Shown: positions 54,542 to 63,753, counted from the first letter of the stretch. The stretch is 64,000 nt of DNA from Mycolicibacterium doricum (GCF_010728155.1 NZ_AP022605.1:806001-870000), one strand, 5' to 3'. Notes: generated by a model not told the origin, from the sequence alone. Made by a program: numbers and translations.

Positions 54542-56197
54542 ATGCGGATTCTCGGCATCAACGCGGTGTTTCACGATCCGGCCGCCGCCCTCGTGGTGGA
54601 CGGCGAAATCGTCGCGGCCGCCGAGGAGGAACGGTTCTCCCGCCGCAAACACGGTAAGCAGGCGGTTCCGTTCTCCACCTGGGAGATGCCGGTGCAGTCG
54701 GCCCGCTGGTGCCTGGAACAGGCCGGGCTGACGGCGGCCGACCTCGACGCCGTCGGGTACTCGTACGACCCCGGCCTGATGGACGAGTCGACCGCGGGTA
54801 TGGCCGGGCTGGACCGGGACTGGGAGTATCTACGCACGCTCTACGCCGAACGGGCACCAAGATTTCTGCAGTCGGCGCTGCCCGGACTCGACCCGAGCAT
54901 CGTTCGGCACGTCCGACATCACGTGGCGCATGCGGCGTCGAGTGCTCTGGCCTCACCGCATCCGGACTGTGCCGTGCTGGTGGTCGACGGCCGCGGTGAG
55001 CGGGCCTCCATGCTGTCAGGCGCCTACCGCGACCAGAAGATCGACGTGCTGGCCACCCAATCGCTGCCGCATTCGCTCGGACTGTTCTACGAGGAACTCA
55101 CCGAACACCTCGGGTTCGCCCGCTCCAGCGACGAGTACAAGGTGATGGCGATGGCGTCCTACGGCACGCCGCGATTCGCCGATCGGTTGCGCGAACACGT
55201 CTACGCCACCGGCGACGGCGGGTTCCGGACCGAACCGATCGACTGGGAGTCCTTCACTCCCAAGCGCCGCGCCGGCGCGGGCAAGGGCCATGCGCTGGAC
55301 CGACCCGAACCCGAACACGCGGACTTGGCGTGCAGCGTGCAGCAGGTGGTGGAGGAGGTGCTGCTGGAGGTGGTCGGCTGGCTACGCGAGCGCACTGACT
55401 CCCCCAACCTGTGTATGGCCGGTGGAGTGGCGCTCAACTGCGTCGCCAACTCGAAGATCTTCGCCCGCGGGGGATTCGACAACGTGTGGGTGCAACCGGC
55501 CGCCGGGGATTCCGGCACGGCGCTGGGTGCCGCGCTGTCGCTGGCCGGTGAGGCCGGAGAACCGATCAGGCCGATGCAGTCGGCGGCGCTGGGCCGGGGT
55601 TTTTCCGACGAGGAGATCGAGACGACGCTGCGCGAGGCGGCCGTGCCGTTCGAACGTCCGGAGGACTACGCCGCCGCCGTCGGCGATGCCCTTGCCGACG
55701 ACAAGCTCATCGGCTGGTTCCAGGGCCGGGCGGAGTTCGGACCGCGCGCGCTGGGCAACCGATCACTGCTCGCCGACCCCCGGCGCATCGAGAACCTGGA
55801 GCGGCTCAACACCGTCAAGGGCCGCGAACAGTTCCGACCCGTGGCGCCCATGGTGCTCGCCGAGCGGGCCGCCGAGATCTTCTCCGGCGGACCGATCCCC
55901 AGCCGCTACATGCTGTTCGTACACGAGGTCGCCGAACCGTGGCGCTCCCGCATCCCCGCGGTCACTCACGTCGACAACACCGCGCGGATCCAGACCGTCG
56001 ACGACAGTCAGCCGCTGCTGCACGCCGCCATCAGCCGGTTCGCGCAGCGAACGGGCGTACCGGTCGTCGTCAACACCAGCTTCAACACCGCGGGCCGTCC
56101 GATGGTGGACAGCCCGCGCGATGCCCTCGAGTGCTTCGGCAGCAGCCCCATCGATGTGCTGGCGATCGGGCCGTTCCTGGTGCGGAGGCCCGGGTGA
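54542..56197 (+). CDS. O-carbamoyltransferase (NodU/CmcH/TobZ family)
   Basis: Transfers a carbamoyl group from carbamoyl phosphate via carbamoyladenylate to a hydroxyl. The 551-residue product has an N-terminal Kae1-like domain starting MRILGINAVFHDPAAALV with metal-ligand His in RHHVAHAASS (about 123-134), MAGGVALNCVAN in the middle, and a C-terminal YrdC-like domain from about residue 389 (FQGRAEFGPRALGNRS). GGGGAG precedes the ATG. The sugar acceptor, probably a heptose or pentose residue, is inferred from neighbours. Confidence 0.9.
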   Translation: MRILGINAVFHDPAAALVVDGEIVAAAEEERFSRRKHGKQAVPFSTWEMPVQSARWCLEQAGLTAADLDAVGYSYDPGLMDESTAGMAGLDRDWEYLRTLYAERAPRFLQSALPGLDPSIVRHVRHHVAHAASSALASPHPDCAVLVVDGRGERASMLSGAYRDQKIDVLATQSLPHSLGLFYEELTEHLGFARSSDEYKVMAMASYGTPRFADRLREHVYATGDGGFRTEPIDWESFTPKRRAGAGKGHALDRPEPEHADLACSVQQVVEEVLLEVVGWLRERTDSPNLCMAGGVALNCVANSKIFARGGFDNVWVQPAAGDSGTALGAALSLAGEAGEPIRPMQSAALGRGFSDEEIETTLREAAVPFERPEDYAAAVGDALADDKLIGWFQGRAEFGPRALGNRSLLADPRRIENLERLNTVKGREQFRPVAPMVLAERAAEIFSGGPIPSRYMLFVHEVAEPWRSRIPAVTHVDNTARIQTVDDSQPLLHAAISRFAQRTGVPVVVNTSFNTAGRPMVDSPRDALECFGSSPIDVLAIGPFLVRRPG

Positions 56198-57699
56198 CCG
56201 AGGCCAAGACCGCATCGTTCTCGATCGTCGTCCCGACCATCGGCCGGGAGTCGCTGTACCGGCTGCTGAGGGCGCTCGAGGACCAGCACGGGCCGTCGCC
56301 TGAGTTGGTGGTGGTCGTCGACGACCGCCCGGGTAGGGCCCCCGCCCTGCAGGTCGACAGCAGTCTTCCGGTGACCGTGCTGCGCAGCGGCGGCCGCGGC
56401 CCGGCGGCGGCACGCAACACCGGCTGGCGCGCCACGACCACCCGCTGGGTGTGCTTCGTCGACGACGACGTGGTGGCGCCTCCCGGGTGGCTCGCGGCCT
56501 TGGCGGCGGACCTGCGCGGCGCCGACGCCACCGGTGCTGCCGGCACCCAGGCGGTGCTCGAGGTTCCCGTCACCGAGGGACGACGGGCGACCGACGACGA
56601 GAAGCGCACCCTGCGGCTGGCGGACGCGCGGTGGATCACCGCGGACATGGCCTACCGGCGCGACGTCCTGGTCGAGGTCGGCGGATTCGACGAGCGGTTC
56701 CCCCGCGCCTATCGGGAGGACTCCGACATCGCGTTGCGGATCACCATGTGCGGCAACACGATCGTCCAGGGCGCCAGGCCCTCCAGCCACCCCGTCGCCC
56801 GGTCGACGCTGATGAGCAGTGTGCGGGCGCAGATCGGCAATCGGGATAACGCGCTGATGCGGCGCAAACACGGCAGACGTTGGCGGGACGCGGTCGGCGA
56901 AGGACGGGGCAGGATGCCGGCGCACGCGGCGACGACGGCCGCGGCCGCCGTCGCCGCGGTCGGCGCGCTCACCGGTCAACACAGGACGGCGACCTACGGC
57001 GCCACCGTATGGTCGGCACTGACACTCGAGTTCGCCGCCCGCCGGTTCCTCTCGGGTCCCCGCACGCTCGCGGAGGCAGGCCGCATGCTCCTCACGAGCG
57101 CGCTGATCCCGCCGGCGGCCGTCTACCACCGGCTGCGTGGCGAGTGGCAGTTCCGCAACGCGCGGCGGGACCCACCGCTGGCGGTACTGCTGGACCGTGA
57201 CGACACCATCATCGAAGACGGCCCCTACCTCAGCGATCCGGCAGGCGTGAAACCGATGCCCGGCGCCGTGGACGCGCTGGCCAAACTCCGCGACCGCGGC
57301 TTGCTGCTCGCCGTGGTGACCAACCAGTCCGGCGTCGCCAAGGGATTGATCACCGACGATGAACTCGCGGCCGTCAACGCGCGCGTCGACGCCGAACTCG
57401 GACCGTTCCACTCGTGGCAGATCTGCGTCCACGACAACGACGACGGCTGCCGCTGCCGTAAACCGGCGCCCGGCATGGTGCAGGCAGCGGCCGAGGCGCT
57501 GGGAGTCGACCCGGCCCGGTGCGTAATGATCGGAGACACCGGCGGTGACGTCAATGCGGCGCTGTCGGCCCGCGCCGATGCGGTGCTCGTTCCGACGAAA
57601 CGGACGCGGCCCCAAGAGGTGTCGCAGGCACGGGAACGGGCACGGGTGGCCGCGACGCTGACCGATGCGGTGGAGATGGTCCTGAGGGATGCCCGATGA
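56194..57699 (+). CDS. Fusion of GT2 glycosyltransferase and GmhB-type heptose bisphosphate phosphatase
   Basis: 501 residues from a GTG overlapping the upstream stop. Residues about 1-235 are a GT-A domain (FSIVVPTIGRESLYRLLRAL, CFVDDDVVAPPGWLAAL with DxD, AYREDSDIALRI). Residues about 245-320 are hydrophobic and may contact the membrane. Residues about 328-500 are a HAD domain: LLDRDDTIIEDG with both catalytic Asp, VTNQSGVAKGLI, and the GmhB zinc loop CVH...CRC followed by RKPAPGM. The HAD part should dephosphorylate heptose 1,7-bisphosphate. Confidence 0.88.
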   Translation: MTEAKTASFSIVVPTIGRESLYRLLRALEDQHGPSPELVVVVDDRPGRAPALQVDSSLPVTVLRSGGRGPAAARNTGWRATTTRWVCFVDDDVVAPPGWLAALAADLRGADATGAAGTQAVLEVPVTEGRRATDDEKRTLRLADARWITADMAYRRDVLVEVGGFDERFPRAYREDSDIALRITMCGNTIVQGARPSSHPVARSTLMSSVRAQIGNRDNALMRRKHGRRWRDAVGEGRGRMPAHAATTAAAAVAAVGALTGQHRTATYGATVWSALTLEFAARRFLSGPRTLAEAGRMLLTSALIPPAAVYHRLRGEWQFRNARRDPPLAVLLDRDDTIIEDGPYLSDPAGVKPMPGAVDALAKLRDRGLLLAVVTNQSGVAKGLITDDELAAVNARVDAELGPFHSWQICVHDNDDGCRCRKPAPGMVQAAAEALGVDPARCVMIGDTGGDVNAALSARADAVLVPTKRTRPQEVSQARERARVAATLTDAVEMVLRDAR

Positions 57700-58715
57700 C
57701 AAAGGCGTTGGTGGCTCGGCTGGACAGTGCCGGTGACGTGTTGATCACCGGGCCGGCCGTGCGGGCGGTCGCCGACCACCACGATTCGGTGACGTTCCTG
57801 GCGGGACCCCGTGGCCGGGCCGCCGCGGAGCTGTTGCCCGGTGTCGACGAAATCGTCGAATGGCAGGCGCCGTGGGTCGATTTCGATTCGGCCGAGTTGA
57901 CCGCGGGCCACGTCGAATCGCTGATCAAGCAACTGCGAGACATCCGGCCGGACCGCGCGTTCGTCTTCACGTCGTTCCACCAGTCGCCGCTGCCGCTCGC
58001 GCTGATCCTTCGGATGGCGTGCGTGCCGTGGGTGGGTGCGATCAGTGCGGACTATCCGGGCACGCTGCTAGATCTCCGCCACCACGTCCAACCTGGCGTC
58101 CCCGAACCGGAGCGGGCACTGTCGCTGGCTGAGGCGGGCGGCTGCGCACTGCCCGCCGGTGACGACGGTGCGCTGCGGGTACGACCGCCCGCACCGCTGA
58201 GCGGCGAGCTCGCCGAGCTGGCGGAGGACGGGCCGTATGTGGTGTTCCACCCGGGCGCCGCGGTACCCGCCCGCTGCCCGAGCGCGCAGCGCAGCGCCGA
58301 GATGGTCGCCGCACTCACCGCCGCAGGACACCGGGTCGTGGTCACCGGGGACGCGGCTGAGAAGGATCTCACGGCCTGCGTCGCCGCGGACGTTGCCGTC
58401 GACCTCGGTGGCCGCACCACACTGCCCACACTGGCCGCGCTCTACGCGGCGGCCCGGGTGGTTGTCGTGCCCAACACCGGGCCCGCACACCTGGCGGCCG
58501 CCGTCGGCGTGCCGGTGGTGTCGCTGTTCGCGCCGGTCGTGCCGCCGTCGCAGTGGGCCCCCTACGGGCGCAATGTCATTCGTCTCGGCGACCAGGATGC
58601 ACCCTGCCGGCTCACCCGCGCCCGCACCTGCCCCGTGCCGGGCCACCCATGCCTGAACGGCATCACCGACACCGAATTGCTCACCGCGGTCCATCGATTG
58701 GGAGGAGAGCCATGA
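57696..58715 (+). CDS. GT9 heptosyltransferase-like protein
   Basis: 339 residues with the ADP-heptose:LPS heptosyltransferase fold. LVARLDSAGDVLITGPAVRA at the N-terminus corresponds to the acceptor-side loop. YVVFHPGAAVPARCPS and VVVPNTGPAHLAAAVGVPVVSLF form the ADP-heptose-binding half. It overlaps the fusion gene and gmhA by four bases each, so donor synthesis and transfer genes are translationally linked. Confidence 0.88.
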   Translation: MTKALVARLDSAGDVLITGPAVRAVADHHDSVTFLAGPRGRAAAELLPGVDEIVEWQAPWVDFDSAELTAGHVESLIKQLRDIRPDRAFVFTSFHQSPLPLALILRMACVPWVGAISADYPGTLLDLRHHVQPGVPEPERALSLAEAGGCALPAGDDGALRVRPPAPLSGELAELAEDGPYVVFHPGAAVPARCPSAQRSAEMVAALTAAGHRVVVTGDAAEKDLTACVAADVAVDLGGRTTLPTLAALYAAARVVVVPNTGPAHLAAAVGVPVVSLFAPVVPPSQWAPYGRNVIRLGDQDAPCRLTRARTCPVPGHPCLNGITDTELLTAVHRLGGEP

Positions 58716-59299
58716 TCGAGATACATATCTCCGCACTTGCGCAGGCGGTGGACCGAATCGGCGTTGAGGCGCCCCGGATCACCAGGTGGGGCCGCCACCT
58801 CGCCGAAGTGCTGCCGGCCGGTGGCCGATTGCTGGCCTGTGGCAACGGCGGCAGCGCCGCCGAGGCGCAGCACTTGACCGCCGAACTCGTCGGACGGTTC
58901 CATGACGAACGGGTGCCGATGTCGGCCATCTCTTTACACGCCGATACCTCCGCCCTGACCGCGATCGGGAACGACTACGGCATCGCGGAGGTGTTCGCCC
59001 GCGGGGTGCGCGCACACGGCCGCCCCGGCGACGTGCTGGTCGCGTTGTCGACCAGCGGCACCAGCCCCAACATCCTGGGGGCGGTCAAGGCCGGCCACGA
59101 ACTGGGGCTGACGTCGTGGGCACTGACCGGACCGGCGCCGAACCCGTTGGCGGCCATGTGTGACGACGCGATCTGTGTGGAAGCGGACAGCCCGGCGACC
59201 GTGCAGGAAATCCATCTGCTCCTCGTCCACGCGCTGTGCATCGCCCTCGACGACGTCCTGATCGGCAGTGACGACCTTTCCGGAGCGTCCCATGGCTGA
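58712..59299 (+). CDS. gmhA: Sedoheptulose 7-phosphate isomerase
   Basis: First step of ADP-heptose synthesis. The 195-residue SIS-domain protein has CGNGGSAAEAQHLTAELVGR and STSGTSPN for phosphate binding, and a late Glu/His pair (TVQEIHLLLVHALC) in the position of the GmhA metal/catalytic residues. The ATG at 58712 overlaps the GT9 stop, with GGAGGAG upstream. Confidence 0.93.
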   Translation: MIEIHISALAQAVDRIGVEAPRITRWGRHLAEVLPAGGRLLACGNGGSAAEAQHLTAELVGRFHDERVPMSAISLHADTSALTAIGNDYGIAEVFARGVRAHGRPGDVLVALSTSGTSPNILGAVKAGHELGLTSWALTGPAPNPLAAMCDDAICVEADSPATVQEIHLLLVHALCIALDDVLIGSDDLSGASHG

Positions 59300-60698
59300 A
59301 CCCCTCGTCATCATCGGCGACTCGATGCTCGACGTCGACATCGAGGGCACCGCCACCCGGCTGAGTCCCGAGGCACCGGTGCCCGTGGTCGACGCCGAAC
59401 GGGTCTGGCACCGTCCAGGCGGCGCCGGCCTGGCCGCTGTGCTTGCCACACGTGCCGACCGCGACGTCGTCCTGGTGACCGCGCTGGCCGACGACGCCGA
59501 CGGACACTCGTTGGTGTCGCTGCTCGAGGAGACCGGGGTGCGGGTGGTCGGGCTGCCGCTCACCGGAAGCACGGTGTGCAAGACGAGGATCCGCGCCGGG
59601 GGACAGTCGATGCTGCGGCTTGACCACGGTGACGGCACCGCGGCGGGCGGTGACCTGCCCGACGAGGCGGCCGAGGTCGTGCAGCAGGCACGGGCGGTGT
59701 GTGTGGCCGACTACGGCCGCGGCGTGTGTGCGCATCCCGGTGTGCGGCAACTGCTCACCGAGGTGGTCGAGCGGGTGCCGGTGGTGTGGGACCCGCATCC
59801 GCAGGGCGCGGCCCCGGTTCCCGGGTGCTGGCTGGTGACACCGAATCAGTCCGAGGCGCAACGTTTCTCCGAACGCGGCGACAGTGACGCCCACTCCGCC
59901 GAACGGCTGCGCCAGCGGTGGCGGGCCCACGCGGTGTGCGTCACGCTCGGCGCCGGGGGAGCGGTGCTGGCCAGCGAGGCGGGCAGCGTGCACATCGCGG
60001 TGCCCGCTTCGGCGGGGGTAGCCACCGGCCGACGGGACACCTGCGGGGCCGGTGACCGGTTCGCCGTCGCGGCGACCCAGGCGTTCGGTGCCGGCGACGC
60101 CGCCGCGGCAGCGGTGACCGCGGCCGTCGAATCGGCGAGCCGCTTCGTGGCCACCGGCGGCGCCGTCGGGGTGTCGCGCGCCGTCGCGGTGGGCGAAACC
60201 CGCCGCGGCGTAACTCAATCGAGCGCACTCACCGGCGATATCACCGAAGTCCGCGACCGCCTGCGCAGGCGGGGCGGCACGCTGGTGGCCACCGGAGGAT
60301 GCTTTGACCTGCTGCACACCGGTCATGTGCGGCTGCTGCACCAGGCCCGTCAACTCGGCGACGCCTTGGTGGTGTTGCTGAACTCCGACGACTCCGTCCG
60401 CGCGCTCAAGGGCCCCAGCCGCCCGGTGATGGCCGCCGAGGACCGTGCCCGGGTGCTGGCCGCGCTGGCGTGCGTCGACGCGGTCGCGATCTTCGACGAG
60501 ACCTCACCCCAGGCGGCGCTCGAACGGCTCAGGCCCGACATCTGGGTCAAGGGCGGCGACTACACCGAGAACGATCTGCCCGAAGCCGGCGTCGTGCGCA
60601 GGCACGGAGGTGAGGTGGTGCTGCTGCCCACCGTCGCCGGCTACTCCTCATCCAACCTGATCGCGGCGGCCAACCTGACCCATGCGGCGCGGTCGTGA
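59292..60698 (+). CDS. hldE: Bifunctional heptose 7-phosphate kinase / heptose 1-phosphate adenylyltransferase
   Basis: 468 residues. The N-terminal PfkB/ribokinase domain (about 1-310) has GDSMLDVDIEG, WHRPGGAGLAAV and the anion-hole/catalytic motif DTCGAGDRF. The C-terminal cytidylyltransferase-fold domain (about 330-468) has GGCFDLLHTGHVRLL (HxGH), WVKGGDYTE and GYSSSNLI. The fold order and length match HldE. The ATG at 59292 overlaps the gmhA stop by eight bases. Confidence 0.92.
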   Translation: MAEPLVIIGDSMLDVDIEGTATRLSPEAPVPVVDAERVWHRPGGAGLAAVLATRADRDVVLVTALADDADGHSLVSLLEETGVRVVGLPLTGSTVCKTRIRAGGQSMLRLDHGDGTAAGGDLPDEAAEVVQQARAVCVADYGRGVCAHPGVRQLLTEVVERVPVVWDPHPQGAAPVPGCWLVTPNQSEAQRFSERGDSDAHSAERLRQRWRAHAVCVTLGAGGAVLASEAGSVHIAVPASAGVATGRRDTCGAGDRFAVAATQAFGAGDAAAAAVTAAVESASRFVATGGAVGVSRAVAVGETRRGVTQSSALTGDITEVRDRLRRRGGTLVATGGCFDLLHTGHVRLLHQARQLGDALVVLLNSDDSVRALKGPSRPVMAAEDRARVLAALACVDAVAIFDETSPQAALERLRPDIWVKGGDYTENDLPEAGVVRRHGGEVVLLPTVAGYSSSNLIAAANLTHAARS

Positions 60699-60714
60699 CC
60701 CGAAAGGACCAGGC

Positions 60715-61422
60715 ATGACCTCACAGAAGCTCGGCAACATCCTCGTCACCGGTGGCGCATCCGGACTCGGGGCCGCCACCGTGAAAGCCATACGGCAGCA
60801 TGGGGGTACACCTTTGGTGATCGACGTGAACCCACTACCCGCCGAGTTCGGCGGGGAGGTGGCGTTCGCACAGTGCGACCTCGCCGACACCGGCGCGGTC
60901 GACGCCGCGGTGCGCGAACTCGCCGAGCGGGTCGACGGCCAACTGCACGGGGTGTTCACCGCCGCGGGCACCGACGCGTGCGGCAAGCTCGACGACGTCT
61001 CGGTCAAGGATTGGGAACGAGTCATCCACGTCAACCTGCTCGGCACCGCCGCGGTCGTGCGTTCGGCGCTGCCCTATCTGAAGGCCACTCACGGCCGCAT
61101 CGTGACGGTCGCGTCCACGCTCGGTGTCAAGGCGGTCAGCGACGCCACCGCCTACTGCGCATCGAAGTTCGGTGTCATCGGCTTCACCAGGGCGCTGGCC
61201 GCCGAGCTGGCCGGTGACGTCGGCGTGACCACCCTGATCCCCGGAGGTATGCACACCGCGTTCTTCGACAACCGCGAGGAGCAGTACAAACCGCCGCCGG
61301 ATGCCAAGCTCAACCAGCCCGAGAACGTCGCCGAGACAGTGATCTTCGCGCTGACCCAACCCGTCGGATGCGAGGTGCGGGAGTTGGTGGTGTGTGCCCC
61401 GACGGAGTCGTCATGGCCGTGA
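60715..61422 (+). CDS. Classical short-chain dehydrogenase in the heptose cluster
   Basis: 235 residues with TGGASGLGAATVKAI (cofactor), a catalytic Ser in VASTLG and YCASK carrying Tyr and Lys. It is a short classical SDR, unlike the extended SDR HldD, so it is not the ADP-heptose 6-epimerase. It could oxidise or reduce the heptose or another sugar. AAAGGA lies upstream of the ATG at 60715. Confidence 0.85.
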   Translation: MTSQKLGNILVTGGASGLGAATVKAIRQHGGTPLVIDVNPLPAEFGGEVAFAQCDLADTGAVDAAVRELAERVDGQLHGVFTAAGTDACGKLDDVSVKDWERVIHVNLLGTAAVVRSALPYLKATHGRIVTVASTLGVKAVSDATAYCASKFGVIGFTRALAAELAGDVGVTTLIPGGMHTAFFDNREEQYKPPPDAKLNQPENVAETVIFALTQPVGCEVRELVVCAPTESSWP

Positions 61423-62366
61423 ACGACCCCGCTCTCAGCGACACCATCCTGGTGTTGCGCGCGCTCGGGCTGGGGGATCTGCTCACCGGCGTGCCAGCGC
61501 TGCGGGGTCTGCGGCGGGCGTACCCGGACGCTCACATCGTGCTGGCCACCCCCGAGCGCTTCTGCGGACTGGCGAAGCTCACCGGTGCGGTCGACGCGGT
61601 CGAGCCCACGCCGGGGCTGGGCCGGCTGCACCCGGTGCGAACCCCGCCGGCGTTGGCAGTCAACCTGCACGGCAGGGGTCCGGAGAGCACCCGTGATCTG
61701 CTGGCCGTCAACCCGCGGTCCATCCTCACGCACCGCCACGACGCCTTCCCCGAAATGCAGGGGCCCTCGTGGAATGCAGCCCTCCACGAGGTGGACCGGT
61801 GGTGCAGGCTTCTCGAGTGGGCGGGAATATCGTGTGATCGCGCGGATCTGACGATTCCCCGGCCGCACGGCTATCCCGACCGCACCGGCGTGGTGGTCAT
61901 CCATCCCGGGGCGGCGTTCCCCGCGCGCCGCTGGCCGCCCGAGCGGTTCTCCGCCGTCGCCGCAGCCCTGCACGCCGACGGCCACGAAGTGGTGATCACC
62001 GGTGACTCAACCGAACTCGACCTGGCACGTGCGGTGGCGGCAGGCGCGGGGCTCCCGGCCGGCTCGGTGCTCGCGGGCACGGTTGGGCTCCTCGGCATGG
62101 TGGCGTTGATCAACGACTGCCGCCTGCTGGTCTGCGGTGACACCGGCGTCGGCCACATCGCCACCGCGACGGCAGCGCCTTCGGTGCTGCTGTTCGGCCC
62201 CACCCCGCCGAGCCATTGGGGCCCAAGGGGTTCGGGCCCCCACGTTGCACTGTGGGCCGGGAGCGTAGGCAATCCGCAGGGCCGGCAACCAGATCCGGGA
62301 CTGTTGGCCCTGACCGTGGCCGACGTCCTCGACGCGGTCGGCACACTTCTCGAGGAGCGGGTGTGA
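61413..62366 (+). CDS. GT9 heptosyltransferase-like protein (second)
   Basis: 317 residues, paralogous to the protein at 57696-58715. LVLRALGLGDLLTGVPALRGL at the N-terminus, VVIHPGAAFPARRWPPERFS and LLVCGDTGVGHIATA in the donor-binding half. Two different GT9 proteins imply at least two heptose transfers or two acceptors. It overlaps the SDR by ten bases, and its stop overlaps a GTG, evidence of a once-functional downstream gene (the UDP-glucose dehydrogenase remnant). Confidence 0.88.
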   Translation: MAVNDPALSDTILVLRALGLGDLLTGVPALRGLRRAYPDAHIVLATPERFCGLAKLTGAVDAVEPTPGLGRLHPVRTPPALAVNLHGRGPESTRDLLAVNPRSILTHRHDAFPEMQGPSWNAALHEVDRWCRLLEWAGISCDRADLTIPRPHGYPDRTGVVVIHPGAAFPARRWPPERFSAVAAALHADGHEVVITGDSTELDLARAVAAGAGLPAGSVLAGTVGLLGMVALINDCRLLVCGDTGVGHIATATAAPSVLLFGPTPPSHWGPRGSGPHVALWAGSVGNPQGRQPDPGLLALTVADVLDAVGTLLEERV

Positions 62367-62640
62367 TTCCGCGTCGGGTTGGGGGTGGTCGGCGCCGGTT
62401 ACGTCGGCCTCACCAGCGCCGTGCCCGGCCGAGCGTGGCCATGACAGTGCGTGCGTCGACGTGGACGACGTCCGGGTGTGTCGACTGGCCACCGACTACG
62501 CCGACCTGACCGCCCGCGAGCTTCCTGTGGCCCGGCGCGGTCTCGGGTCGTCCAGAGTTCCTGCGCGAGAGCCATGCCATCCACGGGGCGGCTGACATCG
62601 CCGATGTCACCGGCTGCATCGGCGCACGAAGCGTATCGGT
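62363..62640 (+). pseudogene. Remnant of UDP-glucose/GDP-mannose dehydrogenase
   Basis: The Rossmann motif GVVGAGYVGLTSAV is readable at about 62379-62420, followed after a gap by CVDVDDVRVCRLA (62455-62493) in another frame. The internal motif PEFLRES.AIH (family form NPEFLREG) appears near 62550-62585. Intervening parts are deleted and frames shift repeatedly. It lies directly after the cluster's last gene and was probably its former 3' member. Confidence 0.75.
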
Positions 62641-62704
62641 TGGCCGCAGTTCCGAGACCTCGAGTCGGTGCGCTGACCCGGTTCGGCAACGGCATCCGCG
62701 GCGG

Positions 62705-63726
62705 CTATTGACTCTTGGCGACCCGCCGTATCAGCCGTGCGGTGGCCCGTTCGAGGACCGCCTGACGCTCGTCGGGACGTGTGGCGCGGTCGGCCCGGCG
62801 GGCGGCGGCCGCGATGGTCAACCCGGATTCGTAACCCGCGTGACCACCCGCGGATCCACATAGGAGGCACGCGCCACCGCGGGGGTGTTGCCGAGCGCTT
62901 CGGACACCTCTTTCATCACCGCCGACTCCGCGCGCTTGGTCACGGTCTTGTTGACCGGCGGGTCGGCGTCGACGAATGCGGCGGCTGCCAGCACGGTGCC
63001 GTGCCAAGTCCGCAGATCCTTCACCGAGTAGTCCGCGCCCACCAATTCCTTGAACCTGATGTTCAGGTCGTCGGAGTGGATCTCGGCCCACCCGTCCCCG
63101 TTGCGACACGCCAGCAGGCGGTCGGGCCGGTCCGGATGGCGCAGCAGGGCCCGCACCGACTTCACCACCTCCGGGTCGTCGATGACCAGAGTGCGACGCA
63201 CGCCGCTCTTGGCGGGATAGTCGAACTCCACGGCCTGGCGTTGGAGCTTGACGTGTTCGCGCAGCAGCGTCGCGATGCCGAACGAGTTGTTCTCCTCGGC
63301 GTACTGATCACCGCCGGCGCGGAAGTACCCGAGGTCGAGCAGGTGGAGCGCCAGCGCGAGGACCCGGTTGCGTTGCCAACCCCGACCCCCCAGATCCGCG
63401 GCGATCTGCCGCCGCAGCTCGGGCAGGGCCGACGACATCTGCAGCACCCGGTCGAACTTCTCCTCGTTGCGCTCCTGCTGCCACTGCTGGTGGTAGAGGT
63501 ACTGACGACGGCCGGCGGCGTCGGTGCCGACGGCTTGGATGTGTCCGTTGGGATACGGGCAGATCCACACCTTCTTCCAGGCGGGGGGGATCACCAGAGC
63601 GTCGATCCGGTCGAGGGTCTTGTTGTCGGTGATGACCTCACCGTTGTGATCGTGATACGAGAAGCCTTTGCCGCGGCGCACCCGGCGCAGCCCCGGACCG
63701 CTGACTACGCTGCGCCGGAGTCGCAT
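62705..63726 (-). pseudogene. Type IB DNA topoisomerase gene with a frameshift near its 3' end
   Basis: The main frame encodes the poxvirus-like bacterial topoisomerase IB: GFSYHDHNGEVITD, IPPAWKKVWICPYPNGHIQA, EENNSFGIATLL, and the catalytic-core KDLRTWHGT. It breaks off after YVDPRVVTR at about 62835; the expected ending YESGLTIAAA to RLIRRVAKS continues in another frame to 62705. A one-base change near 62831-62840 separates them. The catalytic Tyr appears to lie in or before the break (YVDPRVV), so a truncated product may still be partly active. ATG at 63726 preceded by AGGTAGG. Confidence 0.78.
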
Positions 63727-63753
63727 CGACACCTACCTGTGATCGCGGTTACG

